A stretch of 39,484 nucleotides of DNA from Nostocales cyanobacterium (GCA_004292695.1 RDXV01000028.1:1-39484); one strand, 5' to 3'. Positions 26,726 to 35,727 are shown, counted from the first letter of the stretch. Made by a program: numbers and translations. The notes: generated by a model not told the origin, from the sequence alone.

Positions 26726-28453
26726 TTACACTTTTTTCTGTTCTCGATGATTTGCAGCTTGTACTAATAAAGATTCTGCAAAAGCTATAGCTTGATTTGC
26801 AGATTTACCACCTGCTAATTGTGCTAATTCTTGTTTTCTAGTTGTTAAATTATCTAAGTTTGTGACTCTGACTACTGTCCGTTGTTCTGAGTTACCATTT
26901 TTATTAATTACTTGTTTCTCTACACGAAAATGTCTATCTGCCATCGCTGCTACTAATGGTTGATGAGTGACACATAAAACTTGTTGATTTTGGCTGAGTT
27001 GATGTAATTTTTCAGCGATAGCTTGGGCGACTCTTCCCGATACTCCTACGTCAATTTCATCAAACACCATTGTTTCAGCATTATCATTTTGATTGAAACA
27101 GGCTTTTAATGCTAACAAAAATCGGCTCATTTCTCCCCCAGACGCAATTTCTGTTAATGGTTGAATGGGTTCACCGGGGTTAGGACTAAACATAAAAGTG
27201 ATTTTATCTGCACCTGCGGCGGTGGGTGCAATGGGGGTAATTTGAATTTTAAATCTCACTTTTTCCATTGCTAAAGGTTTGAGTTCAGATAATAAATGAG
27301 ATTCTAAATCTGTGGCTGTTTTTAATCTTAATTGGGTCAATTTTTGACTAACTTGGAGAAGATATTGTAAACAAACCTGTTCTTTTTGTTCTAGAGTTTC
27401 TATTGATTGTTCTTGGTTATTTAGTGCTGTGAGTTCTATTTGAATTTTTTCATAATAGGCGATTACTTCGCTTAATGTTGGTCCATATTTACGACAAATT
27501 TGTTTTAGTTCTCTGAGTCTTTCTTCTACTTCTTCTAATCTTTGGGGATCAGTTTCTAAACTTTCTCCATAAATGCTAATTTGTCTGCCAACTTCCATAA
27601 CGGTGGCTACTGCATCTCGCACTAATTCTAATATTGGTTGCAGTTGGGAATCAAATTCAACAATATGATTTAATATGGTTTCACTATCTCCTAATAAGTC
27701 TGCTGCTGTAGGTGATTCGGCATCATTTTGATATAAAGATTGATAGATTTTATAACTCATTTGTTGCAAATCAACAACATGATTTAATTTCTCCCTTTCT
27801 TGGGTTAATTGTTCCATTTCTTGGGGATCATCTAGGTTTGCTAAACTCAATTCTTGGACTTGATAAGTTAGTAAATCTAGTTGTTGTAAACGCTCTCTTT
27901 CGGAAGTTCTTCTCTGTTCTAAGGTTTGATGTGCCTGTTGATATGCACTAAAAGCTATACTTACTTCTTGCCGTAGCTGTATTAAATCATCACCACCATA
28001 CAAGTCTAGCCAATCCCGTAAATGTGCTGATTTTCCTACTTGTACGGTTTGTCCTTGGGCAGTAATTTCTACGAGGCGATCGCGTAAGCTACCCATGAGT
28101 TGCCGATTTACTAATATCCCGTTGATCCGTGATCTACTGCGGATATTACTGTTAGTAGCGGTAATTTCCCTACTAATAATTACGGAATGATCATCTAATA
28201 AGTCTATTTCCTGTTCAATTAACCAAGCCGTTAAATCAGGGTTTACACTGAAAGTCCCCTCTAATAAAGCGCGGTTAGTACCTGTACGAATCACACGACT
28301 AGAAACTTTACCACCTAACACCGCATCAATAGCATCTAAGATAATTGATTTTCCAGCGCCGGTTTCCCCTGTTAGCACGTTTAACCTAGCGCCAAATTCT
28401 AGTTCTAATTTATCAATCAGGGCAAAATTCTCAATTCTCAGGCATAGCAACAT
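26726..28453 (-). CDS. recN: DNA repair protein RecN
   Basis: This SMC-like ATPase acts in double-strand break repair. It has 575 residues, normal for RecN. The N-terminal globular part begins LRIENFALIDKLELEF and contains Walker A GETGAGKS (29-36). A long coiled-coil middle (about 160-380) is rich in Glu, Gln and Leu heptads. The C-terminal half carries the ABC signature region IASGGEMSRFLLALK and Walker B TMVFDEIDVGVSG, then VLCVTHQPLVAAMADRHFRVEK. The ATG at 28453 is preceded by GGAG at a long spacing (12 nt). Minus-strand order is kinase gene, recN, D1-variant gene, but the spacers (91 and 289 bp) make separate transcription plausible. Confidence 0.97.
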   Translation of the reverse strand: MLLCLRIENFALIDKLELEFGARLNVLTGETGAGKSIILDAIDAVLGGKVSSRVIRTGTNRALLEGTFSVNPDLTAWLIEQEIDLLDDHSVIISREITATNSNIRSRSRINGILVNRQLMGSLRDRLVEITAQGQTVQVGKSAHLRDWLDLYGGDDLIQLRQEVSIAFSAYQQAHQTLEQRRTSERERLQQLDLLTYQVQELSLANLDDPQEMEQLTQEREKLNHVVDLQQMSYKIYQSLYQNDAESPTAADLLGDSETILNHIVEFDSQLQPILELVRDAVATVMEVGRQISIYGESLETDPQRLEEVEERLRELKQICRKYGPTLSEVIAYYEKIQIELTALNNQEQSIETLEQKEQVCLQYLLQVSQKLTQLRLKTATDLESHLLSELKPLAMEKVRFKIQITPIAPTAAGADKITFMFSPNPGEPIQPLTEIASGGEMSRFLLALKACFNQNDNAETMVFDEIDVGVSGRVAQAIAEKLHQLSQNQQVLCVTHQPLVAAMADRHFRVEKQVINKNGNSEQRTVVRVTNLDNLTTRKQELAQLAGGKSANQAIAFAESLLVQAANHREQKKV

Positions 28454-28544
28454 CAGGCTAAAATCTCCGTGAAGGTAAATGCCGGATACCTCCCAATTTT
28501 ATCTCTATCCAGTGAGTAATGCACAGGACTTTATGAAACTTGAT

Positions 28545-29936
28545 TTAAGTGATAGATTCTACTAAGGCCTGTTTAAATGCCGCTGCTGATTGAAAATGAA
28601 TGTGGGGTTTTTCTACGAGTGCTAAATCTATTACTTCCGCCAACCTAGTAGGAATACTGTCATCACGCTGACGAATAGGTACAGGATCATTTTGTAAAAC
28701 ATCTAACCAGGGTTCATTGCCAAAATCACGGGGAAGACACCCCGTTAACATATTATACAAACAAGCCGCAGATGCCCAAACATCTACATCAGGTTTACAT
28801 TCTTGAAATTTTAAAACTTGTTGACGAGGAATAAAAAGAGGTTCCCCGTCTTTTTTGATTTTTGTGACAGCTTGGCCACTTAAACCAGCTATATAAAATG
28901 ATTTTGCTAAACCATGATCAGAAACTTTTGCAACTAATTTACGATTGATTGTAGACAATAGAATATTATCTGGTTTTAAATTACGGTGCAGTAAACCTTT
29001 GCCTTTATTAACATTACCATTCGCTAATTTTATATAGGGAACTTCTTGGCTATGGGCATAATTTAAACCATCTAAAACTTGTAGAATTATCCCCAGTGCC
29101 ATAGGTACTGGTATTTTGCCACCCAATTGTTTCATCAAATTACACACATTACCTAATTTGTGATATTCCATGAGGATAAAAAACACTTTTTCCCCATAAC
29201 CATAACCCAGTATATCCACAATATGAGGATGTTTTAAGGTTTGCAAGTTTTCTATTTCTTGGGCAAATTTTTTAATGCGAGATTCTTCTTCAACCACACT
29301 AGGAATCATGATCTTTAGTGCTGCTGTTGCTCTGGTTTGATTGTGTTGAACTAAATACACTTCTCCAAAGCTATTTTTACCAATTAATTTAATTAACTCA
29401 TAATTACATAATAATGCTAAATTTTTATTGTCTTCATTGGCTAATTTTATTAGGGTTTTAGCAACATTAGATATTTTAGCAGTTTCAGTATTGTTGGGTT
29501 TTAGTTTAGGCTGATAATTATTTGGCTTTGGTAAGGCAACTTGATCATTTTGATCATGAGAATTAACTTTAACATTATTTTCAATAGTAACCCTTAAAAC
29601 CATATCCCCTAAAGTAATTTCATCACCATCTTTTAACTCATATTCAGGAAGTTCTGAGCTAATAGTATCTTTTGCTGCTTGATTGGATTCTCTCTGACCA
29701 ATTTTGTGCTTATTAATATAAGTACCGTTTAAACTCCCTAAATCCTTAATTTTAATTTCTGGTGGGTTAATATCTAATACGCAATGATAACGAGAAACAC
29801 GGCGATAAAATTCATCAGGTATAGATAAATCACAATCATCACTTCTACCAAGAATAAAATTAGTCCGTTGATCAAATGTATATGTTTTTCCTGCTAATTT
29901 ACCTGTGGTAATAGTGAGAGTAATAGTAGCTTGCAT
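28545..29936 (-). CDS. FHA-domain Ser/Thr kinase-like protein with HRN in place of HRD
   Basis: This 463-residue protein has an N-terminal FHA domain (about 5-117: ILGRSDDCDLSI, RRVSRYHCVL, DLGSLNGTYIN) that should bind phosphothreonine, a low-complexity linker, and a Hanks-type kinase domain (about 178-463). The Lys of the nucleotide pocket (AALKIMIP) and the helix-C Glu (FAQEIENLQ) are present. The catalytic loop reads LLHRNLKPDNILL, with Asn replacing the catalytic Asp, and the DFG motif is SDHGLAK. The rest matches the cyanobacterial FHA-kinase group (AGLSGQAVT, PLFIPRQQ, DVDVWASAACLYNMLTG). It is therefore probably a pseudokinase or very weak kinase acting as an adaptor. It is transcribed toward recN, with acsF upstream. 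Confidence 0.88.
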   Translation of the reverse strand: MQATITLTITTGKLAGKTYTFDQRTNFILGRSDDCDLSIPDEFYRRVSRYHCVLDINPPEIKIKDLGSLNGTYINKHKIGQRESNQAAKDTISSELPEYELKDGDEITLGDMVLRVTIENNVKVNSHDQNDQVALPKPNNYQPKLKPNNTETAKISNVAKTLIKLANEDNKNLALLCNYELIKLIGKNSFGEVYLVQHNQTRATAALKIMIPSVVEEESRIKKFAQEIENLQTLKHPHIVDILGYGYGEKVFFILMEYHKLGNVCNLMKQLGGKIPVPMALGIILQVLDGLNYAHSQEVPYIKLANGNVNKGKGLLHRNLKPDNILLSTINRKLVAKVSDHGLAKSFYIAGLSGQAVTKIKKDGEPLFIPRQQVLKFQECKPDVDVWASAACLYNMLTGCLPRDFGNEPWLDVLQNDPVPIRQRDDSIPTRLAEVIDLALVEKPHIHFQSAAAFKQALVESIT

Positions 29937-30103
29937 AATAAATAGCCATTATAGATAGATGCTATATATTTTACATGATTGGCGTATTTTTGCCGAGAAC
30001 ACAAAATTAGTATATTATTTGTAAAGCAAATGATAAACTACTTGATTAAATTAAATGCAAACAAATAATACGTTTTTACTAGCTTTTAGATTAAAAATAT
30101 CAA

Positions 30104-30132
30104 ATCCTCGACTTGTAACCAAAATCGAGGAT
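30104..30132 (-). terminator. Hairpin downstream of acsF
   Basis: ATCCTCGA (30104-30111) pairs with TCGAGGAT (30125-30132). On the minus strand it is followed by TTGATATTTTTAA, giving a moderate T-rich tail about 77 bp past the acsF stop, consistent with an intrinsic terminator. Confidence 0.6.
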
Positions 30133-30208
30133 ATGAGAAATTACGAAAAATAAAGAATTACGCGAGATTATCACTTAAAAATAATCCAATTCCCAAACTG
30201 ACAATAAA

Positions 30209-31285
30209 TTAACGCACAGCTTCACGAGTCATTTCTGCATCAATGGGTTTAATCAGGTACATTTTTAGCATATACCACACTATATTCATCACCACAGGAA
30301 TCTTCTTGAAGAACTTAACAACACCTAATTCCTTGCTGTTTTTGAGTTCAATTAATTTCTGGTTATTAATTGCACATTGCTCTAAATACCAGAAGAAATA
30401 GGGGTGATTTGTATTTAAGGTGACAGGAAACGCTCTGGAGGCGGTTTTGTTAGTTTCTGTAACTACTTGAGTGTTGTATTTACGGGGGTGAATTCCCAGA
30501 ATTTCATAGAAATCAGACCTTTCAAAAACTGTCATTGTGTGGGTAACAAACACAGTTAACAAGAAGAAACGCACCCATAACCTAGCTTTCCAATTATTCC
30601 ATAATTGAGGTTGAGAACGTAACAAAGCCTTGAAAAAGTCTCCATGTCTATTTTCATCCTGACACCAGCTTTCAAACTTTCTAAACAGTGGGTAAAACTG
30701 AAATTCAGGATGATTTTGAATATGACGAAATACCAAAATATAACGCCAATAACCTATTTTTTCCGAGAGGTAAACAGTATAAATTACCCACTCTGGTGGA
30801 AAGAAAGTATAGGTACGATTTTTAGTTAGGTAACTTAAATCCAGGGACAAATTAAAATCCGCCATAGACTTATTTAAAAAGCCAGCATGACGAGCTTCAT
30901 CCCGTGCTAAATATTCAAAGGCTTCTGATAACAAAGGATTACTTTCTTTGAGACGGCGGGATAATTCTTTAAATAACAGAAATCCAGAAAACTCAGAAGT
31001 ACAAGACCTTTCTAAAAAGTCAACAAAAGCACGGCGTTTTTCACCTTGAATGTGATCCCATGACTGTTTAAATTCATCATCCCGAATAAAATGATGGCGG
31101 TTATAATCTGCCTTGAGTTCATCAACTATCGCTCGAATTTCTTCTTCATGTGCAGAAATATCCATTTTAGCCACAGCATCAAAATCTGTGGTATAAAAAC
31201 GGGGTGTTAATAATGTTTCTTCCACAGGTGCTTTCACACCGGGTTTTAGTAACTCAACCGGGGGAGTTTCCAAAGACTTAACCAT
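30209..31285 (-). CDS. acsF: Magnesium-protoporphyrin IX monomethyl ester (oxidative) cyclase
   Basis: This di-iron enzyme forms the isocyclic E ring of chlorophyll in an oxygen-dependent reaction. It has 358 residues, the family length. Iron ligands can be read in an EFSG...FKELSRR segment, ARDEARHAGFLNKSM (ExxH) and WCQDENRHGDFF (ExxH), with the typical start LKPGVKAPVEETLLTPRFYTTDFD. ATG 31285 has AGGA 6 nt upstream. Cyanobacteria often hold two isoforms, and the one next to ho and hemN genes is the low-oxygen one in Synechocystis (chlAII-ho2-hemN). By that context I take this as the low-oxygen isoform. Here it is divergent from ho rather than in one operon. Confidence 0.95.
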   Translation of the reverse strand: MVKSLETPPVELLKPGVKAPVEETLLTPRFYTTDFDAVAKMDISAHEEEIRAIVDELKADYNRHHFIRDDEFKQSWDHIQGEKRRAFVDFLERSCTSEFSGFLLFKELSRRLKESNPLLSEAFEYLARDEARHAGFLNKSMADFNLSLDLSYLTKNRTYTFFPPEWVIYTVYLSEKIGYWRYILVFRHIQNHPEFQFYPLFRKFESWCQDENRHGDFFKALLRSQPQLWNNWKARLWVRFFLLTVFVTHTMTVFERSDFYEILGIHPRKYNTQVVTETNKTASRAFPVTLNTNHPYFFWYLEQCAINNQKLIELKNSKELGVVKFFKKIPVVMNIVWYMLKMYLIKPIDAEMTREAVR

Positions 31286-31424
31286 AATTATCCTGTTGAT
31301 TTTACTCTTGTAAAAACTATATAAGCATAATTAGTGATTTGTAGTCATCAGTTAAAATATGGAAACAAATTTGTACTAAATTATCTAATTTATCTGGATC
31401 TATTAATAGTTAAAATACCTACCG

Positions 31425-31442
31425 TGAGTGAATATTTACTCA
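31425..31442. promoter_or_regulatory. Near-perfect 18-bp palindrome, candidate operator
   Basis: TGAGTGAATATTTACTCA is symmetric at 16 of 18 positions and lies near the centre of the acsF/ho spacer. Size and AT-rich core suit a dimeric winged-helix regulator. In Synechocystis the MarR-family activator ChlR controls the equivalent genes; that this is its site here is a guess. Confidence 0.45.
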
Positions 31443-31570
31443 TAAAATTCTAAAGAAATATGAATATCTTTATATTTCCCATAAGAAAGATAGTTAAATA
31501 TTTTGTAAGAGTCAAAATCGCCATGACCTTGATTAATGGTAGACTCTATAAACCCAGAATAGCATTTTTT

Positions 31571-31622
31571 AGGTTGACACCGACGGCAAACTGATAAACA
31601 AGTCGGTGAAATTTTCCAACCT
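31571..31622 (+). promoter_or_regulatory. Two-tier inverted repeat in the ho leader
   Basis: An outer stem AGGTTG/CAACCT (31571-31576, 31617-31622) encloses a perfect inner stem CACCGAC/GTCGGTG (31578-31584, 31602-31608) with a 17-nt loop. It ends 26 nt before the ho start codon, so if transcribed it could influence translation; it could also be a DNA binding site. It has no T-run and is not a terminator. Confidence 0.5.
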
Positions 31623-31648
31623 TTACCGTAGAAATGAAGGAAGTAAAA

Positions 31649-32323
31649 ATGAGTAACAATTTAGCCGTCAAACTGCGTTCTGGTACTCAACAAGCTCATA
31701 CAGACGCAGAAAATGTTGGTTTCATGAAATGTTTTGTCCAGGGAGTTGTAGACAAAGAATGTTTTAGTCAATTATTGAGTAATTTCTACTTTGTTTACAG
31801 TGAACTAGAAAATGCACTTGAGCAGCATAAACAACATCCTGTAATTAGCGTTATGTATTTTCCCGAACTAAATCGTCAAGCATCTTTAGAAAAAGATATG
31901 ACATTTTATCATGGGAATTTGTGGCGTAATTTCATTAAACCATCGCCCGCTACAAAAAATTATCTTGCTCGCATTTGTGAACTATCAACCCATGAACCTG
32001 CATTATTATTAGGTCATGCGTATACTCGTTATATGGGTGATCTTTCTGGTGGACAAATGCTACAAAAAGTTGCACAATCAGCACTCAAATTATCTGGATA
32101 TGAAGGAACAGAGTTTTATAACTTTGTCCAAATACCAGATAAGCAAGCATTTAAAAACAAGTATCGTCAAGCGCTAGATAGCGTACCTGTTGATGATGTC
32201 ACTGCTGATAAAATAGTAGCAGAAGCAAATCGCGCTTTCTATTTGAATATGGAGATAATTAAAGAATTAGAACCGATTTTAATTAAAGCTTTAGGTCACG
32301 CTACATATAACGACCTAGTTTGA
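31649..32323 (+). CDS. ho: Heme oxygenase (biliverdin-producing)
   Basis: Heme oxygenase opens heme to biliverdin IX-alpha for phycobilin synthesis, using ferredoxin electrons in cyanobacteria. The product has 224 residues. The proximal heme ligand is H17 in RSGTQQAHTDAEN; YVYSELE-like FYFVYSELENAL and the distal-helix glycine motif GHAYTRYMGDLSGGQ are present. I chose ATG 31649, with AAGGAAG just upstream; an in-frame ATG at 31634 would add five residues and overlap that site. It is followed by hemN after 220 bp on the same strand and diverges from acsF. By context it is the HO2-like isoform expected under low oxygen, which sequence alone does not prove. Confidence 0.95.
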   Translation: MSNNLAVKLRSGTQQAHTDAENVGFMKCFVQGVVDKECFSQLLSNFYFVYSELENALEQHKQHPVISVMYFPELNRQASLEKDMTFYHGNLWRNFIKPSPATKNYLARICELSTHEPALLLGHAYTRYMGDLSGGQMLQKVAQSALKLSGYEGTEFYNFVQIPDKQAFKNKYRQALDSVPVDDVTADKIVAEANRAFYLNMEIIKELEPILIKALGHATYNDLV

Positions 32324-32543
32324 CAGTAATATTCTTTGAATTACACCGGGTTTCTTGCAGTAAGTCCTAGCTATTTTGTTTCAGTAACAAAAACTGGAAC
32401 ATACAAATTTATTGGCATTAACTTTAAACAGCAAAAATGCCAATTTTACAACAAAAATGGGGATTTTATTCATAATTTTCCCATCCTAAAATTGATAATT
32501 CGTACAACCACTAGGCACAATTACAAGTAACTCGGAGGTTTTG

Positions 32544-33926
32544 ATGGTATTTCTATTACCTGGGGTAAAATTTGATCTTGACTTGATTAAAAAATATGAC
32601 ACCCGCGCACCCAGATATACAAGTTATCCACCCGCTACAGAATTAAGTGAAAATTTTACCGTCCAAGATTTTGAAGTAGCAATTGCTAATTCTAACCAAC
32701 GTCAAACACCTCTATCTTTGTATTTCCATATTCCCTTTTGTCAGAGTGCTTGTTATTTTTGTGGTTGCAATACAGTTATTTCTAATAATAAGAATATTGC
32801 TAAACCATATCTACACAATTTAGCTCAGGAAATTCAAAACACCGCAGAATTGATAGATACCAGTAGAGAAGTATTACAAATTCATTGGGGTGGAGGTACA
32901 CCAAATTATTTGGATCTGCATCAGGTAGAATTTTTGTGGAACAAGATTAACCGTTATTTTAAAATTGCTCCACAAGCGGAAGTTTCGATTGAAATTAACC
33001 CCCGTTATGTAGATAAGGAGTACATTAAATTTCTGCGGGATATTGGTTTTAATCGGATTAGTTTTGGTATCCAAGATTTTAACCCCATTGTACAAGAAGC
33101 TGTCAACAGAATTCAACCAGAAAAAATGCTACTTGATGCTATGGGTTGGATTAAAGACGCTAATTTTGAGAGTGTAAATGTAGACTTAATTTATGGTTTA
33201 CCTTACCAAACTCTCCACACTTTCCGGGAAACTGTCAAAAAGACAATTGATCTAGATCCTGATAGAATTGTAGTGTTTAATTTTGCCTATGTTCCCTGGA
33301 TGAAACCAGTACAAAAACGAATTAATCAAGATGCACTACCAGGAGCGCAGGAAAAGTTAGATATTCTGAAAATGACCATCGAAGAATTAACAGATAACGA
33401 GTATTTGTTTATCGGTATGGATCATTTTGCTAAAAATAATAATGAGTTGGCCATCGCTCAACAAAATGGTACGCTCAAACGCAATTTCCAAGGATATACA
33501 ACCCACGCAGAAACAGAATTGTTTGGTTTTGGTTCTACTTCCATTAGTATGTTAGAAGATGCTTATGCCCAAAATCATAAAGGTTTAAAGGAATATTATC
33601 AAGCAGTCACAGCGGGAATAATTCCCACAAGCAAAGGTGTTAAGTTAACCCAAGATGATATTATCCGACGGGATGTAATTATGTCTATTATGTCTCATTT
33701 CCAGTTACATAAATCAGACATTGAACGGAAATATCACCTTGATTTTGATAGCTATTTTGCCCAGGAATTACATGAGTTAAAACCTCTAGAAAATGATGGA
33801 CTGGTGAATTTATTAGGGTCAGAAATTCAAATCACTGATATTGGTAGATTATTAGTGAGAAATATTGCTGTCACCTTTGACACCCATAGTCGCATCAAAG
33901 AGACAAAATTTTCCCGTGCAATTTAA
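32544..33926 (+). CDS. hemN: Oxygen-independent coproporphyrinogen III oxidase (radical SAM)
   Basis: HemN decarboxylates coproporphyrinogen III to protoporphyrinogen IX without oxygen, replacing HemF in anoxia. The 460-residue protein has the HemN iron-sulfur motif CxxxCxxCxC at C66, C70, C73 and C75 (HIPFCQSACYFCGC), preceded by DTRAPRYTSYPPA, and followed by HWGGGTPNYL, EINPRYVD, RISFGIQDFN and the C-terminal HemN domain. The start is ATG 32544: GGAGG lies 5 nt upstream. The TTG at 32541 is too close to that site. Its place beside heme oxygenase and acsF matches the low-oxygen tetrapyrrole cluster known from Synechocystis. Confidence 0.97.
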   Translation: MVFLLPGVKFDLDLIKKYDTRAPRYTSYPPATELSENFTVQDFEVAIANSNQRQTPLSLYFHIPFCQSACYFCGCNTVISNNKNIAKPYLHNLAQEIQNTAELIDTSREVLQIHWGGGTPNYLDLHQVEFLWNKINRYFKIAPQAEVSIEINPRYVDKEYIKFLRDIGFNRISFGIQDFNPIVQEAVNRIQPEKMLLDAMGWIKDANFESVNVDLIYGLPYQTLHTFRETVKKTIDLDPDRIVVFNFAYVPWMKPVQKRINQDALPGAQEKLDILKMTIEELTDNEYLFIGMDHFAKNNNELAIAQQNGTLKRNFQGYTTHAETELFGFGSTSISMLEDAYAQNHKGLKEYYQAVTAGIIPTSKGVKLTQDDIIRRDVIMSIMSHFQLHKSDIERKYHLDFDSYFAQELHELKPLENDGLVNLLGSEIQITDIGRLLVRNIAVTFDTHSRIKETKFSRAI

Positions 33927-33937
33927 GGATTTTCATA

Positions 33938-33966
33938 GTAGAGACTTTATCAAATACTGTCTCTAC
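33938..33966. repeat. GTAGAGAC/GTCTCTAC hairpin after hemN
   Basis: A perfect 8-bp stem (33938-33945 with 33959-33966) and 13-nt loop lie 12 bp past the hemN stop. The GTAGAGAC palindrome type is a frequent dispersed element in Nostoc-like genomes. No T-run follows, so termination is uncertain. Confidence 0.55.
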
Positions 33967-34079
33967 AATTCACTAATTAAGTCTTTCATCTGATGAGGAA
34001 AAATATATCATCAGATAGAAATAATCACGTTGAATAGCCGATACTTTGGATAAATATGACAGACTAGAGGCTATCAATA

Positions 34080-34355
34080 ATGATTAATATTATCGCTTGG
34101 GTAATTTTAGGACTTTTAGCTGGTGCAATTGCTAAAGCAATTTATCCCGGTTCTCAAGGTGGAGGAGTTTTATCCACTATCATTTTAGGGATTATTGGCG
34201 CTTTTATTGGTGGGACTTTATTTACTCTCCTCCGTACCGGAACTTTACAATTAACAGCAGCAACATTAAGCATTCCCGGTCTTTTCATAGCTGTAATTGG
34301 TGCAATTATTGCTATTTACTTATGGGGTTTATATCAAAGGAGAAGTCGAGCTTAA
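34080..34355 (+). CDS. GlsB/YeaQ/YmgE family small membrane protein
   Basis: This 91-residue protein has three hydrophobic helices: IIAWVILGLLAGAIAKAIYPG, a glycine-rich VLSTIILGIIGAFIGGTLF, and IPGLFIAVIGAIIAIYLWGLY with a basic tail (QRRSRA). The first helix, with GLLAGAIAK, and the glycine pattern are those of the transglycosylase-associated (GlsB/YeaQ) family, linked to stress in other bacteria but without a known reaction. The ATG at 34080 has GAGG 11 nt upstream. It ends 4 bp from the convergent protease gene, so transcripts probably overlap. Confidence 0.88.
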   Translation: MINIIAWVILGLLAGAIAKAIYPGSQGGGVLSTIILGIIGAFIGGTLFTLLRTGTLQLTAATLSIPGLFIAVIGAIIAIYLWGLYQRRSRA

Positions 34356-34359
34356 TAGC

Positions 34360-35565
34360 TTATTTTTTACTAATTGATTTAGCAATTACTCCTAATTGTA
34401 ACCCAGGGGGAAAACTACCTTCTTCTTTAATTCTTTTAATTTCTGATTCGGCAATTCTCAAATTCAAACTTTTGGCTAAACATTTAACTGCATCACTTCG
34501 ATCAATAATACCTGCAACCGCACCAGCGGGAGAAAGTACAGTAATTTGGTTTAGTTGTTCATCTTCTAATTTGCTAATTACTTCAGCTAAAGGAGTAGAT
34601 TCATTTGCAGAGGGTATAGTATCTAAAGGATGAACAATATTTATTAAGGTGGTAGTTTCCCATTCACTTCGTTGGATATTTCGCAAATCTTCAACTTTTA
34701 CTAATCCCCGATAACGTCCTTCTGATGCTGCAAAATAAACCTGATGCGGAGCATTTTCTAACAAATATATATCTGCAAATTCTCTCAATGATTGGTTAGC
34801 ATCAACTACCCGAAAATCTCTACTCATAGCATCAGCAGCTACCAATTTTAACAAGGTTTCTTGTAGTGTGGTGACATTATCGTAGCTGTTAGCATTACGA
34901 ATGGCAAACCAACCTAATAAAACCATCCACAAACCAGTGATAAATTCTTGAGTGAAAAACTCAACTACAAATCCTAATGCAATAGCAATATAACCCAAAA
35001 TTTTACCAGATTGTGCCGCCCAATGTACTGCTTGAAAACGATTACCTGTAACTTTCCATAAAGCAGCTTTTAAAACCTGTCCCCCATCTAAAGGTAAACC
35101 AGGAATTAAGTTAAATAAAGCTACTATTAAGTTAATTCTGGCTAAATCTTTAACCATGAAATTTAATAAAGTCTGATCATCAATGAAATTCGTTCCTAAA
35201 TTCAGGAAAAAGAACAATACAATACTTACCGCAGGACCCGCAATTGCTACTTGAAATGCTTTCCCTGGTGTTTTTGATTCTTCCTCAATAGCAGCAATTC
35301 CACCAAAGAAAAATAAGGTGATAGAATTAACTTTAATTCCCTGGGATTGAGCTACTAAACTATGTCCTAATTCGTGTAATAACACCGAAGTAAATAGCAG
35401 CAGTGCCATGATTAAACCTGCACTCCAAGCTATGACATTACCCCATTGTTGGTAACTAGAACCAAAATTTATAGTTGCTAAACCAACAATTACAAACCAT
35501 AAAGGATCTAAAAATAGAGGAATACCAAATAAAGTTCCTATTTGCCAATTTTGATTACTTTGCAT
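34360..35565 (-). CDS. Site-2 protease (M50 family) with C-terminal CBS pair
   Basis: This 401-residue intramembrane zinc metalloprotease has hydrophobic helices over about the first 225 residues carrying the active site: HELGH at H64, E65 and H68, and the second metal motif FNLIPGLPLDGGQ with D160. The cytoplasmic part (about 240-385) has two CBS-like repeats (DAMSRDFRVVDANQSLREFA and IVHPLDTIPSANESTPLAEV) that might sense adenine nucleotides. This is the SpoIVFB/Rip3 subgroup. The substrate is not evident: no anti-sigma factor or pro-protein is nearby. The start is ATG 35565 with a weak ribosome site. Confidence 0.93.
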   Translation of the reverse strand: MQSNQNWQIGTLFGIPLFLDPLWFVIVGLATINFGSSYQQWGNVIAWSAGLIMALLLFTSVLLHELGHSLVAQSQGIKVNSITLFFFGGIAAIEEESKTPGKAFQVAIAGPAVSIVLFFFLNLGTNFIDDQTLLNFMVKDLARINLIVALFNLIPGLPLDGGQVLKAALWKVTGNRFQAVHWAAQSGKILGYIAIALGFVVEFFTQEFITGLWMVLLGWFAIRNANSYDNVTTLQETLLKLVAADAMSRDFRVVDANQSLREFADIYLLENAPHQVYFAASEGRYRGLVKVEDLRNIQRSEWETTTLINIVHPLDTIPSANESTPLAEVISKLEDEQLNQITVLSPAGAVAGIIDRSDAVKCLAKSLNLRIAESEIKRIKEEGSFPPGLQLGVIAKSISKK

Positions 35566-35727
35566 TATCTTTTTTATTCTAACTGCTATTATTATTCACC
35601 TTAAAACACTAATTCTTAAATCACAACTAGCGTAGGTGTAGTATTTTCCTATCTCTAGGATAAACAATTTATTCCAATTCGGGCAATTTCATAAGTAGTC
35701 GTGCAAAATAAATTTCATAGTTAGGAG

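Larger units (their letters stand above)
31286..31648. other. Divergent promoter region of acsF and ho
   Basis: This 363-bp spacer between divergent genes has no internal gene. It holds a TTTTAC-N4-GTAAAA dyad (31300-31315) in the acsF leader, a near-perfect palindrome (31425-31442), an AT-rich GAAATAT/ATATTTC pair (31455-31478) and a structured ho leader (31571-31622). No promoter -35/-10 pair can be assigned with confidence. Confidence 0.6.

Noticed and set aside
32336-32530. 64-codon TTG-started frame between ho and hemN
   Set aside because: No ribosome site or family resemblance; more likely the hemN leader.
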